Source of the DNA: Rehmannia glutinosa
Lineage: Eukaryota; Streptophyta; Magnoliopsida; Lamiales; Orobanchaceae
DNA length: 64,000 nt
Direction of reading: 5' to 3'
NCBI GenBank assembly: GCA_016081115.2
Contig: CM071935.1
Location: 49,644,180 to 49,708,179 of the forward strand
Part shown: one piece after another, positions 35,979 through 49,098 of the stretch
Layout: each line of letters starts with the position of its first letter
Numbering within the stretch: position 1 is the stretch's first letter
Made by a program: the position numbers and the translations under genes
The notes under the pieces: generated by a model
The model's database searches: none
Told to the model about the DNA's origin: nothing
The model's input: the letters and a program-made list of their open reading frames with translations, nothing else

Positions 35979-38197
35979 TGCTCCAACCAACCTATAGCCA
36001 AATGATCTGACTCTAAGAGGTTGCCATCTATCAGTACCATAATCATAATGCACATTAGCAAATTGCTTGGGGGTTTTAGGATCATACAACTGTCTCTTCT
36101 GTGTGTATGTCTGTGTGTTTGTTTTAGCAACTTCTTTCTTGGGGTAGTTGTGGAATTTCTGGGTGTAGTGCTTAGGTGCATGAGTGTGTTGATAATAGCT
36201 CTTTTGCATTGTGAATGACCTTTTCTAAGGTTGAGGTCTTTGCTAGTTTGGCTTGTATCCCATAGGTCTTTGCTGATATTTCCTATTGTTATTCCAATCA
36301 GCTTGGTTTGGATGGTTTCTACCATTCCCATCATATGTATTTCTTTGATGAAATTTCTGGGGCTTTTGGTAGCTCTGTTTGGCTTTTATAGAGTATTTTC
36401 TGTTAGGAGTCTGTTGATGGATCTGCCTGAATTTCTTCTCAGTTGTCCTTTCAGCATACTCTACTGGCTTCTTTCCTTTTCCTTTATAACCAAGGCCAGT
36501 ATGATTGTGATTGTGTTTTGGTGTGGGTGCAAGATATGGTGTTTTGGGCTTTTGGATTCCTTCATTGCTTGAAGATCCTTTTTCCAAAATAACTCTTAGA
36601 GTTTGACTTTGCACAAAGGAATTGGATCCTATGCCTGTCTTGTCTCCACACTCTTTTTGGCTTATAATAAGTTCATCCAGTGATTTGGATGCTTTTGTAA
36701 ATGAGACAATCATATTTTTACGATCCTTTTCTCTTCTCTCAGTAGCAGCTAACTCTGCTAAGATCTTGGCATTTTCAGCTTTCAGCTTAGTGTTCTCATC
36801 AGCTATGTGACTCAGAGTACTCACCTCTTTTGTCAGCTGTGAGTTCTGGCTTTTAAGCTGGCTGTTTTTCTCATTTAAAAGTGTGTGTGAGGTTTTAATG
36901 TGCTCAAAATCTTTCATCATTTTGCATAGTGAATCATAAAGATCTGTGGGTGATGAAGTGTGTGTATCACAGTCACTATCACTTGAATCAGAATGAGATG
37001 AGTTAGAATGTACCTCATCTTCTTGATCTGGTTGATATTGTTGTTTGGCCATGAGGCAGATCAAAGCTTCTTCCTTTGTATCACTTGAGTAGTCAGCTTC
37101 ACTACTATCCGAGTCTGCTGTTTCTTTGCACTTGGCTGGCTCAGCAGTGTTAGTAGCCAACATGGCTTTCTTCTTTTCTGGTCTTCTTTCTCTGAAGACT
37201 CTTCTTTCTTCCTCATTTCTATATTTGTTGACTGGTGGATAGGAACAGTAAATGGCAAAGTGTCCTAGTTGTCTGCAATTCCAACACAGGTTTCCAGCTC
37301 TCTGATCAGCTCTCTCGGTCCTCTGATTATCAACTCTCTGATAGTCAACTCTCTGATGTTCAGCTCTCTTGGGCGGCCTATCCTCCCTTGCTTTGGAAGG
37401 TGCTGAATGTCTTCTGGAGGTTTCACCCTTGTTTCTTTTATAGTTCTTGTTAATGGTCTTCTTTGGCTCAACTTTCTTCCCATCACTGGCCAATAATGCA
37501 ACTGTCTTGGGTACAACTATTTTCTCTTGCTCTTTCCTTCTCAGCTCAAACTCATAAGCTTTGAGGTATGAGAAAAGCTGATGATTAGATGTTCTTGAGA
37601 GGTTCATTGAATGTCTCAGGGCCATGACCTTCATTTCCCATTCAACTGGGAGGGCTCTTAGTATTTTCATGCACATCTCCTTCTGAGTGTACTCTTTCCC
37701 AAGAGCTGAAAGCTCATTTGTTATCTCTGTGAATTTGGCATCCAGCTGATCCAGACTTTCACCTGCAAACATTTTGAAATTTTCAAATTTTTGAATAGCA
37801 ACAGTTATTTTATTCTCCTTAATCGTTTCGATCCTTCACAAATCAGGGTTAACTTATCCCAGATTTCTTTGGCTGATTTACACGACTTGACTTTGTTGAA
37901 CATCGCCTTGTCCAACGTCTTGTAGAGAATATCCTTGGCTACATTATCCAGGTTATATCTCTTTCTATCTTCATTAGTCCATTTAGTGTGAGGTTTTTCA
38001 ACCATGGCTGGTCTAGCCTCTGCAGCAGCCTTTCCTTCCCTCTTTGCTCTTACAACAGGTTGACTTTGAATATTTGCAATGACCCATCCTCTTGCCACTT
38101 TCATCGTGTAAAGATGATAGATGAGCCTGCATACAAATCTTCCAGTCATCAAATTCTTCCAAGTGAACATAGGAATGCCAGTTAGATTTGCTTCCAT
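35979..38197 (-). pseudogene. gag: Element C gag, with an intact CCHC zinc knuckle
   Basis: The ATG at 38197 starts MEANLTGIPMFT and is frameshifted soon after; a second shift near 37800 leads to a long frame 37772-36243. The gag domain (MFAGESLDQLDAKFTEITNE, LPVEWEMKVMALRHSM) precedes the zinc knuckle CWNCRQLGHFAIYC. Then follow an acidic Ser/Asp region (SSHSDSSDSDCDTHTSSP) and a coiled coil (NSQLTKEVSTLSHIADENTK). The C-terminus is basic and Gln/Asn/Tyr-rich. The long coiled-coil gag is typical of Sireviruses. Confidence 0.87.
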
Positions 38198-38308
38198 GAT
38201 AATAACTTTGCTTTAAAGATGAAAGACTTTGAGAACACAAGTGCTAAATATTTTGAAAAATATTGAGATCTAGTCAGTAACCAGTGCGGAAGGCTCAATG
38301 AACCAACC

Positions 38309-38320
38309 GCTCTGATACCA
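38309..38320 (-). other. Primer-binding site of element C
   Basis: GCTCTGATACCA on plus, complementary to TGGTATCAGAGC. Two bases separate it from the LTR. Confidence 0.92.
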
Positions 38321-38322
38321 CC

Positions 38323-39871
38323 TGTAGGTCCCAAGGGGTGTGGTGTAAGGTTTAGAAGGGGGGGTTGAATAAACCTTACCAAAATTTCACTTTTTAACCT
38401 TTTTAAAAGTTTCAACAGAGTTGACTCGAATCAGCTGTGTCCTTGGGGGGCAGCTAGGTTGGCTATCTTCAGCTAAGTTACCCACTCAACATACTCGACT
38501 AAGTTGTTGATAGTATAACTTGGCTGCGTCAGCTAACACTTAACTTTAGTTGATTTGGTTTCTAACAACGGAAGACTTAACACCCTTTGATAAAGATTGA
38601 AACACGTTTTAACACTTATTTTAGCACTTGTTTTTGCACTTGTTATTATCAGGTTAGATAGCAAAATAATAACAACAAATATGAAAATTATAAGCAAGAA
38701 AGTAAATGTTGAAAGTAAATAACACAAGTAATTTTATAGTGGTTCGAGGATGGGGTAAATCCTTTAATCCACTCTTCTCCAACTCCTAGAGGAATCCACT
38801 AGGTAACAGATCAAGTTACAAAGTAGTTCTCAGTCTAGAGACAACCTTGATCACATAGCTGGTTTATCCTGTGACTCAGCTTCTTCACAAGACAGCTGCA
38901 TTGCTACTTCAGCTACCTTCAAGTCTTTGGATTTGATCACACAGCCCCCAACAAACTTGAATCTCCTGGTTTGACCTTGAACCGTCTTACAGCTCTTTCA
39001 AATTGGAGAGTAGACCCCTTTTTGTTCTTTAAACATTTCCTCTTCAACTGGTTGAAGTAATCTTTCCTTCACAGCGTGTGTTGGATTGAGTTCCTTTGAG
39101 TTTTAGGCTTGAGAAATTTTATGGATAAGCTCGAGAATATTGCAGGTTATACTAACTTAATAATAGCTTGATTCGTTCGTGCTTGGTTTAGGTTACCTTT
39201 TCTCAAATGTTTCCTCAGCCTTTTATAGTGCTCATTTGAAAATATACCGGTTGAAGAGATATGCTATTTCAAATGACACTTCTTGTTCGTTGGCTTGTCT
39301 TTTCTTGGTCTGCAACACTTGTGATGTTGACCCTTCCTCGTATTAAATGGCTCTGCAGCTTTACAGGGTCTGACACATGCTTCAGTGTTTCCCATTGGCT
39401 TATTCCTTTTGCATGTTTCTTGAAACACTTTAAGAACGCAACTTGGACATATTACCCTTGTGACTTGATATTCTTGACCCCAATCATAAGAATGGCTCAA
39501 CCGTTTACTTTAATCCTTGTGACTTGAGTCTACCCCAATCATAAGAATGGCTCAACCGTCACTTTAACTGTTAGACTTGGCTCATTTTACTGACTTGACT
39601 GATACTTCCTCATTCTTCAGACAGGTGTTCCTTAGCTAGCTCTCCTTCAGTCGAGTCCTTGTCTTCCTTCTTGGCCATACTCAGCTGATACACAACAGAG
39701 TCTTCACACTAGTCCGCAGTTGACTTCTTGCATTCTTTGACTTAGCTGACTTCACTCAGCTCTTTCAGTCCTATCTATTACAACATAGAAATACAAGGAA
39801 AATGGGGTGCCAACTTCCTAGTCTAAGTTTTACATGGTATCATCAAAATCTAAAAAATAAATTTCCTAACA
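38323..39871 (-). repeat. 5' LTR of element C
   Basis: 1549 bases with TGTAGGTCCC at the left and TTTCCTAACA at the right on plus, TG...CA on minus. It is similar in layout to the LTRs of A and B. An internal short duplication of CCCCAATCATAAGAATGGCT and its next few bases occurs at about 39478 and 39533. Confidence 0.88.
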
Positions 39872-39929
39872 GCTACTATTTGACGTCATGTCAAGGGAGT
39901 TTTGATCAATGAATTGGGACCAAACTTGT

Positions 39930-40434
39930 AGCTATTTCAATTCTTTCACGAATTGGACGTACAAAGAGTGGAATCCAATGGTCCTTGGATGTTTGACAAT
40001 TTTCTTCTTCTTACCAAGCGACTGGCTATAGGTGAACAACCTTCCAAAGTGGTTTCATTCGATATGTCTATGTGGGTTCAAGTCTATGATTTACCAGTTG
40101 GTTTTATGTCTGAGAAAATTGGTAAGGAAATTATAACTTTATTGGAGTTTATATCGAATCCGATCCAAAGAATTTTGATGGAGGGTAAAAGACTTTCATG
40201 CGCATTAGAGTTAAATTCGATATACGGAACCCAATTAAGTGTCATATGAAAATCAAGAAGGCAGGTGGCGAATGTGTATGGATTAATTTCAAATATGAAC
40301 GTCTCCCTATGTTTTGCTTCTTCTGTGGTCATATAGGGCATTCTGAACAATTCTGTGAAAGGTTATATGATTTACCAAATTCAACCAATGAAAGAGCCTA
40401 TGGTACATGGCTGAGAGCACCATGGCATCGATAA
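39930..40434 (+). pseudogene. LINE ORF1, DUF4283 and zinc knuckle protein (fragment)
   Basis: The nucleic-acid-binding ORF1 of plant L1 elements. GPWMFDNFLLLTKRLAIGEQ and MWVQVYDLPVGFMSEKIGKE match the DUF4283 region. A frameshift near 40190 leads to RVKFDIRNPIKCHMKIKKAG and an intact CCHC knuckle CFFCGHIGHSEQFC at about 40315-40356. The N-terminus is missing. A Ser/Lys/Val-rich tail may extend to 40743. Confidence 0.82.
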
Positions 40435-40899
40435 TCTTCACTTTCCGGTAACAATTGGCTTCGAGAGGAGTTGCCAGTGAAGTATTCTGATGAGTATAAG
40501 TTCGGGACAGGGAAAATGGAATCAGTTAAGTCTATGACAGGAAAGGAGGCACAAATGTCGGAGGTGGTTGTGCATGGGAAAGGAAAGGATGTGAGCCATG
40601 TTCCAAATCATGGGAGCAATTTTAACGAGGTGGCAGTTACTACATTTCGAGAAGCGGATTTTCCGGTTGATTGGGATAAAGAGGAAGATTCGAATCTCCT
40701 AATTATTTTAGACTTGAAATGGAGGCGGCTCGATACTACATAAGTTGGGGATAAAAATTATAGTGGGTCTAAGAAGTCATTGGGTCAATACAGCAATTCA
40801 GACACTAACCAAAAAAACAGATTTGAGGTTGGTCCTGGCTTCCAGACCCACCTAAATCAATGAGTACATTGGGCTAGAACTGCCGTGGGCTCGGAAACC

Positions 40900-43800
40900 C
40901 ACGGACAGTTCAAGTTTTAGTGGTTCTAGTCCACACTAAAAAGCCTAAATTTATTTTCTTGTCGGAGAATTTAATACACAGTGATTGTGTTGAATTTGTG
41001 CGCAGAAAAATCCAGTATGAAGGCATGTTTGTGGTGGATCGTGTTGGTCATGGAGCTAGGCTGGTTGGTTATGTTCTGGAAGGAAAAAGAGATGGCATAG
41101 CTTCTTAGCTATTCTCAAAATCATATTGATATTGAAGTAAATCTCACAAATTCGGAGAAGTGGAGGTTAACAGGTTTTTATGGATACATGGAACGTAATA
41201 GGAGGAGAGCGTCATGGGATTTACTACGTAACCTCAGCAACCAATCAAGGTTACCATGGTGATATTTGGGAGATTTCAATGATCTTTTACATCATTCTGA
41301 AAAAAAGGGTAGAAATCCTCATCCCCAAGGGCTGTTTGATGGGTTCCGAGAGACTATAAGTGATTGTGGTTTTTTGGATTTGGGTATAATTGGGTATCCT
41401 TTTACTTGGGAAAGAGGACGGGGTACTGATGGTTGGGTGGAGGAAAGGCTTGATAGTGCCTTGGCTACTCAAAGTTGGGTGGCTATGTATCAAAATTACA
41501 GAGTTTTGAATCTTGAAGCAGCGACGTCGGATTATTCACCCATCTATCTTGACATTGAGATGACTGATTTTATTCAAAGGAAGTATAAGTTCAGATTTGA
41601 GAACGCATTGTTAAGGGAAGCAAAATGTAAATTCGTTGTAGAAAGGAGTTGGTTCGATTCCCAATATCTCCCTATTATTGAGAGGTTGGATTTCATGGGC
41701 TCTAAATTGAAAAATTGGGGGGATCAGTTAAGGAAGCAATTTAGCAGTCGCACAAGTGAAACAAAGAAACAACTGAAGATGTTAAGGGGTAAGAGAGATC
41801 CTGTTTCAATCTCAGAGTATAAGGAGTTTCAAAAAAGAAATAACATTATTCTTACACAACAAGAAGATTTTTGGAAACAGAGATCAAAGCTATGCTGGTT
41901 GAAAGGTGGTCATATGAACACAAGATTTTTCCATGCCAATGCATCTAAGAGAAAGAGAACAAACACAATTCACGAGCTCAAAGATAGTGAAGGAAATTGG
42001 ATGGATTGGCAGAGTGGTTTAGGTGAACATATTTTCCAATATTTCTCAAATGTATACTCATCCCAAGAAAGAGATACATCTAGTATTTGCAGGTGTGTGC
42101 AGAGAAGAGTTACTCAGGAACAAAATGAGATGCTGTTGGAACCTTTTTCCGAAGAAGAAATTAATAAAGCGTTTTACTCCATGCGTTCGGATAAATCCCC
42201 AGGTCCGGATGGATTAAACCCTGCATTTTATCAAAGATTCTGGGATTTGTTGGGTAAGGATTTTTCCCAGGCTTGCATCCATTTTCTGAATTCTTGTACG
42301 TTCCCAGAAGCGTTGAACGATATAGACATTATGTTGATTCCTAAGAAGAAAAATCCTCAGCCTTTGTCGGATTTAATCAAAGATGGGTTGATCTTATTAT
42401 GTTATGTGTTTCTTCTGCAAGTTATAAGGTGGTTCATGGAGATTTCAAGTTATTTTGAATTATACCTACACGTGGTCTTCGTCAGGGTGATCCCCTTTCT
42501 CCTTATTTATTTATTTTATGTGCGGAGGGGCTTTCGGCGATTCTTCAACAATATTGCAGTAGGGGTCTTATACACGATTGTAAAGTGGCTTGAAGAGCTC
42601 CCTTGGTGTCTCACTTGTTTTTTGCTGATGACAGTTTCTTCTTCTTTAAGGCCAGTTATTGAGAAACTACGGTTGTAAAGGAATGTCTCCAAATCTACTC
42701 ACAAGCTTCTGGACAGGTAATCAATTTCCAAAAGTCATCAATTTCATTCAGCAAGAATACCAGCCAGGAAGTTGAAGAAGTAATCTGTGGCTTGCTCAAT
42801 GTTAGCTCGACTGTTAACCATGGTCACTATTTAGGGTTGCCTTCTTTAGTGGGGAGAAGTAAGAAAGAAGTATTTTCTTTTATTAAAGAGAAGGTTTGGA
42901 TTCATATATATGGATGGGAAGGAAAATGTTATCAAGAGCAGGGAAAGAAATCCTATTGAAGACAGTTGCTCAAGCGTTTCTAACCTATGCCATGAGTATC
43001 TACCTGCTACCCCTTGATTTATGTGCAGAGATTGAAAAAATGATGAATGGGTTTTGGTGGGGCAATGGTGACTCAAATCGAAGAGGGATAAGATGGATGT
43101 CTTGGCCCAATATGTGCAGTCAAAAATCAAAAGGAGGTATGGGTTTTAAACGGTTACACGAATTTAACCTAGCCTTATTGGGCAAACATGGTTGGCGTTT
43201 TATCTCGCAACCTAATTCCCTGGTAGCAAGAATTTTCCTGATGAAGATTTCTCGAGAGCAACTTTGGGTACTAATCTGAGTTACGTGTGGCGTAGCATTT
43301 GGGAAGCAAAAAAGATTGTAGTTGATAGATGTGTGAGGAAGATTGGAGATGGGAAAGACACTAGTGTGTGGGGTGTACCTTGGCTGCCATATCCACATAA
43401 CGCATTTATTATGTCTCCTCAGATAGAAGGCCTACAAGATGTTAAGGTATGCGATTTGATGAAAATAGATGCATTTTAGTAGGACTATGATATCCTTTTG
43501 GATTTGTTTGTGGAAAGGGATGTCCAACTCATTCAAAAAATCCCTTTATGTGACTCAAATGCAGCTGACTCATGGATTTGGACATGAGATAGTTAGGGAT
43601 TTTACACAGTGAAAAGCAGTTATCGTATACTTTGCGAAGGATATCTCCCAAGTGCTGCACTATATGACTTACCTTGGAAAATTTTCTTGAGTTTGAAGGT
43701 CCCTCCGAAAGTGAAGAATATAACATGGAGAGTGGTCCAAAATTGTTTGCCTACTCCGGCTCGGCTGATGCAAAGACATGTGGAGATCAACACCAACTGC

Positions 43801-44507
43801 CCTGTATGCAACAATGAGGTAGAAAGTACTTATAATGTCTTCTTTTCCTGTGTACTTGCTCAAAGATGCTGGGGTCTATCTTTATTACCTCTAAGTTTGA
43901 GTGGGGGGTCGAATTTTTTTGACTGTTTCAAAGATTGGTGGATTAGTTTAGAATTGGAGGATAAGAGACTGTTTCTTATGATCATTTGGGACCTGTGGAA
44001 GAATAGAAATGAAGTTGTTTGGCAAGGAAATTGTAAGTCTGCTGCAGCTGTTATTAATTCAACTTATTCTTATCTTACAATGTGGGAGTCGCTCAACAAG
44101 TGGAATTTTTTTGACTGTTTCAAAGATTGGTGGATTAGTTTAGAATTGGAGGATAAGAGGCTGGTTCTTATGATCATTTGGGACCTGTGGAAGAATAGAA
44201 ATGAAGTTGTTTGGCAAGGAAATTGTAAGTCTGCTGCAGCTGTTATTAATTCAACTTATTCGTATCTTACACTGTTCAGGCTATTTGGGGTCTTGTGTCT
44301 ACTAATTCTTATTTCAGTCGTATCATTGATGATTGTGTTAGTATGTTAAAAGGTTTGCTTTTAGTATCTTGTGTTTTTGTTAGGAGGCCAGCTAATCGTG
44401 TTGTTCACGATTTGGCAAAAGCAAATGATTCCATGTCTGGCGTCATGGTGTGGTTTGATTATCCACCGTCTATTATTAATTATCTTCAGTTGGATTTGAC
44501 AAATTAA
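40900..44507 (+). pseudogene. LINE ORF2: endonuclease, reverse transcriptase, zf-RVT
   Basis: The endonuclease start (KPKFIFLSENLIHSDCVEFV) is at 40920-41108, then stops. GDFNDLLHHSEKKGRNPHPQ begins the long frame 41266-42678, with PFTWERGRGTDGWVEERLDS. The endonuclease SDH motif reads SDY (41527-41535), so its His is lost. RT has SDKSPGPDGLNPAFYQRFWD; the next part is deleted and frameshifted after PLSDL, but GLRQGDPLSPYLF and FADD (42621-42632) can be read. zf-RVT is at 43609-43870 (WRVVQNCLPTPARLMQRHVE, CPVCNNEVEST). A 170-base in-frame duplication follows. The RNase H-like end (VFVRRPANRVVHDLAKA) stops at 44507. Confidence 0.86.
43911..44272 (+). repeat. Direct duplication inside LINE ORF2
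   Basis: The segment 43911-44080 is repeated almost exactly at 44103-44272. The offset of 192 bases keeps the reading frame (FFDCFKDWWISLELEDKRL appears twice). Confidence 0.95.
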
Positions 44508-44534
44508 TGAATCTCCTTATTTTCAGAAAAAAAA

Positions 44535-44740
44535 TCTAATCCTATCAACAAAAGTAAACATCCCTCTGTTTTGAGATTCTATCACTTTATATTTTTGTTA
44601 AAGTTTTGATTAATTATTCTAAAGACATTCTTCAAGTGGACAATGAGTTGTGAGCATTATCATGAGCTTGGGAGTTTTAAAATAAACTAACAAATTTCAT
44701 TTAGGTATTTAGGTTTTTATTCCACTAATATACACACACA

Positions 44741-44807
<67 letters not shown>

Positions 44808-46563
44808 GAGGATCCATTGAGACCATAACATGCAGTGAGACAGGATGGACTAATCTCAATCATCCCACTATAATAACCAAAAGCTAGGATTAAAAGGATT
44901 AAAATTACATTAAATAATTAATTAAATCTCTTAAAGGGTAAGATTGTCAAAACACGATCAAATCTAATTATGCTTACGGTTATAGAGTAAGAAACCACTA
45001 TCAATCAAAATCCACTTTACTTAACAACTTCCATCCTTATCGCAAAATTCAGAACATATTACTCATATGCACCGTCATTAATGACTTAATCACATTTGAG
45101 CAATGATATTATTATAGAGAAACAACCATAATCAAAACAATTCAATAAAACTCAAAATAATTGTCACCTTTCAGTACATGACCCAATAAAATAAAATAAC
45201 ATCCAATTGTGTACAACCCTAGGTATTCAAACTTAGGGTCATCACGAGTTATGATCCACCATATAAACAACTAAAAATCCTAAATACATCGGAAGTATAC
45301 AGTAAATAATCTATCTTTACAAGATAAAATAATTACATTGTCCAAACACTGACAAATAAGTCTTTCAAATGGAAACTGCTAGGTTGGGTCAATCCTGGTA
45401 TGGAAGTCTTATGTTGGTCTGAACAATCTTAAAATATTTCTGTCTCTGAAAAGTTTATATAGCTAAACAAGCTCAGTAGGTTGGGGTAGAGGAATGTAGT
45501 ATTTGAAAGCTAAAATGTTTACTTTTCGCGTGAGCTAAATACTTAGTGTGTCAAAAGATATTCATTTATATATGATAATGGTATACAGAAGATTCATATA
45601 CCGCGATAATAAAAAATATTTTGCAATTCAATAACGATCACTCAATTTTTAATTCTAGCAATGATGTGAAGCACAATATGCAACAATTAATCGAGTACAT
45701 TAAAAGTTTTGTTTTTCAAATGGACAATAGATATCTCAATTTTCATAACAAATAGTAGATATCTCGTTTTAAAATAAAGTCGTATTAATAAAAAAAAGTT
45801 AGTCAATCAATCCGTCAGACTATTGATAGTACACAGACCATGTTCGCTCTCCTTATGGCTCCCAACAATATTTGGTCGAAGCCCAATCATATTATCCCTC
45901 CCAATAGGATCGACTTCTATTTAACTATGGTTTTTTTACCCTTAGATCATCATATTCATGAATACATCATTCTACGACCCAAATTCCATCGCCGTCTTCT
46001 ACCCAACCAGAAAATGGGAATAGGCACATGGATAGTCAAACAAAGACCATATGCGACCTATTCGATCCATTGCCTAATCTATCCACACCACAATTATATA
46101 CTCAAACAGTCAATATTTTTGTCAAGATGACATTTATTTGTCCAAAGGTCGAGTCAAGCAGTTACAATTGTTACAATGCAAATGTAACTCAAAACCTGGA
46201 TGATTCAATTTATGTTTTCTTTAACAACTAATTATATTGAAAGAAACAAAAAGAAAACAATAATAGAATAGTCTTATATTGTAAATTTTATGAAAATGAC
46301 GTGTAGCGTTAAATTATGAAACTGCTCAATGTCATAAAGTTTATGAAATAGTTAATGTCGTGAAATTTATGAAATTATAAGCAAACCTAATTTATTTAGG
46401 AAAATGACATTTCACTCACCTTCACTTTGGATCACCAAATTTTCCCAACAAATTCCTTACCCAAGCTTTCAAAGTTCTTACAATAAAACCCAACAATTAT
46501 CATATATTATCTCTTACTATTATCACTACTATTATATTGCTACTATTTGTAAATAGTACTATT
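44535..46563. other. AT-rich intergenic DNA with a possible transposon terminus
   Basis: No supported gene. After the (TA)n tract at 44774-44804, the words GGGAGGATCCATTGAGACCA and the following AATCTCAATCATCCC resemble the ends of the Mutator element at 51687 and the sequence at 63331, and may be the end of a related element. Other short open frames (45840-46231) show no recognisable protein. Confidence 0.5.
44732..44804. repeat. (CA)n then (TA)n microsatellite
   Basis: Mostly uninterrupted CA repeats to about 44773, with one TA interruption, then TA repeats to 44804. Confidence 0.97.
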
Positions 46564-47768
46564 ATTCTATTCAGACACGGACACACAAACACTGCTGTGG
46601 GGGCACGTGCCCCCACAATTCTTTTTTTACTAATATATTATTCTTTTTATATAAAATAATTAAATAGGTTTGAGTAAAAAAATTATATAACATTAAATAA
46701 GTTAAGTTAAACACAAACCTGCAAATGACTTATGGCCCACCGCCCAAGGCCCATTAGTATTTAGTAGATAGGAATCAGGATTGATATTTGATACTGCATA
46801 ATGCGTGTAGCATGCGCCGTCCCCAACTCCAAAGAAAGACGGTCGAATAAAAAAAAACTCGAACATAAAACAAATCCAATCCTTCTTGAACCACTATTAG
46901 AATTTGAAGAAGATATGGAGCGATACTTCAAAAGAGCATTAGAACCACCATTTTCTATCGAAAAAAGGATGATAACACTAAATCAAGTAGGAACGAGTTT
47001 GTTGCAAAAGAACTTGCAACAGGTCCGGGGCTGAGAATTTCAATTTTAGATTATAATCCAAATATTCGAGATGAAGTTCGAAGGGCTTACATATTGAAGG
47101 GCCCTTGTCAACCCCTGAATCATAATTTTCCTTTTACAAAATTTGGGAAAAAATCAAGACATTTCAACTCTGATTGGTTTACTCAGTATGCTAACTGGTC
47201 GGAATATAGTATATCCAAGGATGCTGCATTTTGTCTTTGTTGTTACCTCTTTAATTCAAAATCTGGGGAACAAACAAGAGGTGACTTTGTTGGTGAAGAA
47301 TTTAGAAATTGGAAAAAAAAGTGAAAGATTTTAAGAACATGTTGGGTGTAGTACCCAAGAAATTGGGGGAAAATAGAAATTAGGGTTTGATTGTTTAACA
47401 ATTAGGGATTTTAAAATTTTGGGGGAAATCTGAAAAATATTATTATATTGGGCCTAATAGATTAGTTTTAAACTTTATTTTTATATTTTATTATATTGGC
47501 CCACTAGAATAATCTTAAACCCATCACCAAGCCCAAACCCAAGCCCAAGTCCAAGCCCATGTCATCTATCCAAATATGGTAGTACAAAAAAAAAACATAA
47601 ATTATCCTAAAAAATCTTTTAATTATAACAATCAAATTAATTAACAATAAACTCCAACAAATATCCCTATAAATCAGCATTTTTATTTTAGCCATCTAAT
47701 CTATTATTATAATTAATATGATTACAAAATTTTTTTTTATATAACTTTGTATTAATTTAAGCTTGACA

Positions 47769-47769
47769 A

Positions 47770-47819
<50 letters not shown>
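47769..47819. repeat. (AAT)n microsatellite in the solo LTR
   Basis: An uninterrupted run of ATA/AAT triplets. Confidence 0.95.
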
Positions 47820-47821
<2 letters not shown>

Positions 47822-48925
47822 CAAAACAAACAATAGCAACTAAATTGGAAGTCTGCCGTTAGGAAAGAAAATAACAAAATCCCTACTAATCAGCACATTT
47901 TTTTACCAACTATTCTAAAATTACATCAATTAGAAATCTGAAAATCGGAAAGGAAGGAGAAATTCATTAACATTCCATTTTTCTTAATCAATTACACTGC
48001 TAATTTTCAGCAAAATAATTACACAAATTTCCTCAATCAATTAGAAACAAAATTCCTGGCTAAAATTTCTAACTTTCCAAACTTCAACCCAACAACTGCT
48101 ACCTATATATACCCTCTTTCTGAAAGAATTGAATTCCACAAGCTAATAATACATAAAGGTAAGAATCCTCTTTTCCTCTTCTCACCCTCCACTGTCAATA
48201 CCAAAAAAAAAAGAATAAAATAAAATACAGAGAGAGAAGCGGAGAAATCAGAATAGTAGGAAGAAGAACGACCTCAGTTCTCCAATCGCCCGCCCAAGCC
48301 TTGCCCGCCGTTTGTACTCCGGTGAGTGTGTTGGGTGTGTGTGTTGGTGTGTAAAGGGGTTAAGAAGAAGAAGAAGAAGAAGGGGCGTGGGGAGGGGAGT
48401 GGTCGTGGAGTGCAGGGCCAAGGAATTTGGGGGGGCGGGAATGGGTTTAATGGGGGAGGAAGAGATTTAGAGAGAAAGAAATGAAAAAGAATAAAGAAAG
48501 GAGAAAAAAAATAGAAAGGAGAAAGAAGAGAAATGGCTGAGGTGAAATGGGTTTGGGGGATTTACGGGGAAAGAAGAAAGAAGAAAGAGGGAGTGGGGGT
48601 TGGGCTTGGGGGGGGGGCTGGGGCTGGGTGAGAGAATAGGGAGAGAAATGTGGTTTATTAGGAGATTTCTAAATTTTTATCCAATTAATTTTAACCAATT
48701 TAATTTCTATTATATATATAATCAAATTTATATAAAAGTTACAAAATATTAATACTAGTTTTAATTCTAATTGTAGGCAACGAGAATTTTCGGGCATAGA
48801 ATTTTCCACTCTTCGACACACTCTACTCTACGCTACTTTTCGAGGTAGGGGTTTTTCCGCTTTTATTTTTCCATGTTAAATGTCTTTATATGTTGCTTGA
48901 TAATTTATGCTCCTACGTGCTACGT

Positions 48926-49098
48926 GTCTACAGTCGTGTGGGACCATACAGAGGTTCGGGGCATAAAAAGTTCCCTCCGGTGAAATCCCGGCAGTGCGAG
49001 CCATACTTTAAATGTCTATAGTCGTGTGGGACCATACAGAGGTCCGGGGCATAAAAGTTCCCTCCGGTAAAACCCCGGCAGTGCGAGCCATGTTTCAA
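48926..49098 (+). repeat. Tandem pair of about 88-base units in the solo LTR
   Basis: GTCTACAGTCGTGTGGGACC at 48926 recurs with few changes at 49014, each copy continuing through GGCATAAAA.GTTCCCTCC to GTGCGAGCCAT. Confidence 0.93.

Larger units (their letters stand above)
33234..39871 (-). mobile_element. Element C: Sirevirus-like copia element interrupted by A
   Basis: Minus-strand relative of A and B. From right to left it has the 5' LTR, PBS, gag, protease-integrase, RT and the start of RNase H, where A interrupts it at 33234. Its 3' part (rest of RNase H, any extra ORF, 3' LTR) should continue left of position 1. It is therefore the oldest copia insertion in the stack. Its gag keeps the best zinc knuckle of the three relatives. 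Confidence 0.88.
39872..44534 (+). mobile_element. L1-like LINE retrotransposon, 5'-truncated at element C
   Basis: Plus-strand non-LTR element with remains of ORF1 (DUF4283 and CCHC knuckle) and ORF2 (endonuclease, RT, zf-RVT, RNase H-like end), then a short A run after TTTTCAG at 44521-44534. The 5' start is absent: readable ORF1 begins right after the C LTR, so C probably inserted into this LINE. No target duplication could be assigned. Confidence 0.85.

Noticed and set aside
45840..46231. Overlapping plus-strand open frames of 60-100 codons
   Set aside because: No recognisable protein, atypical composition, and no splice or start context that supports a gene.
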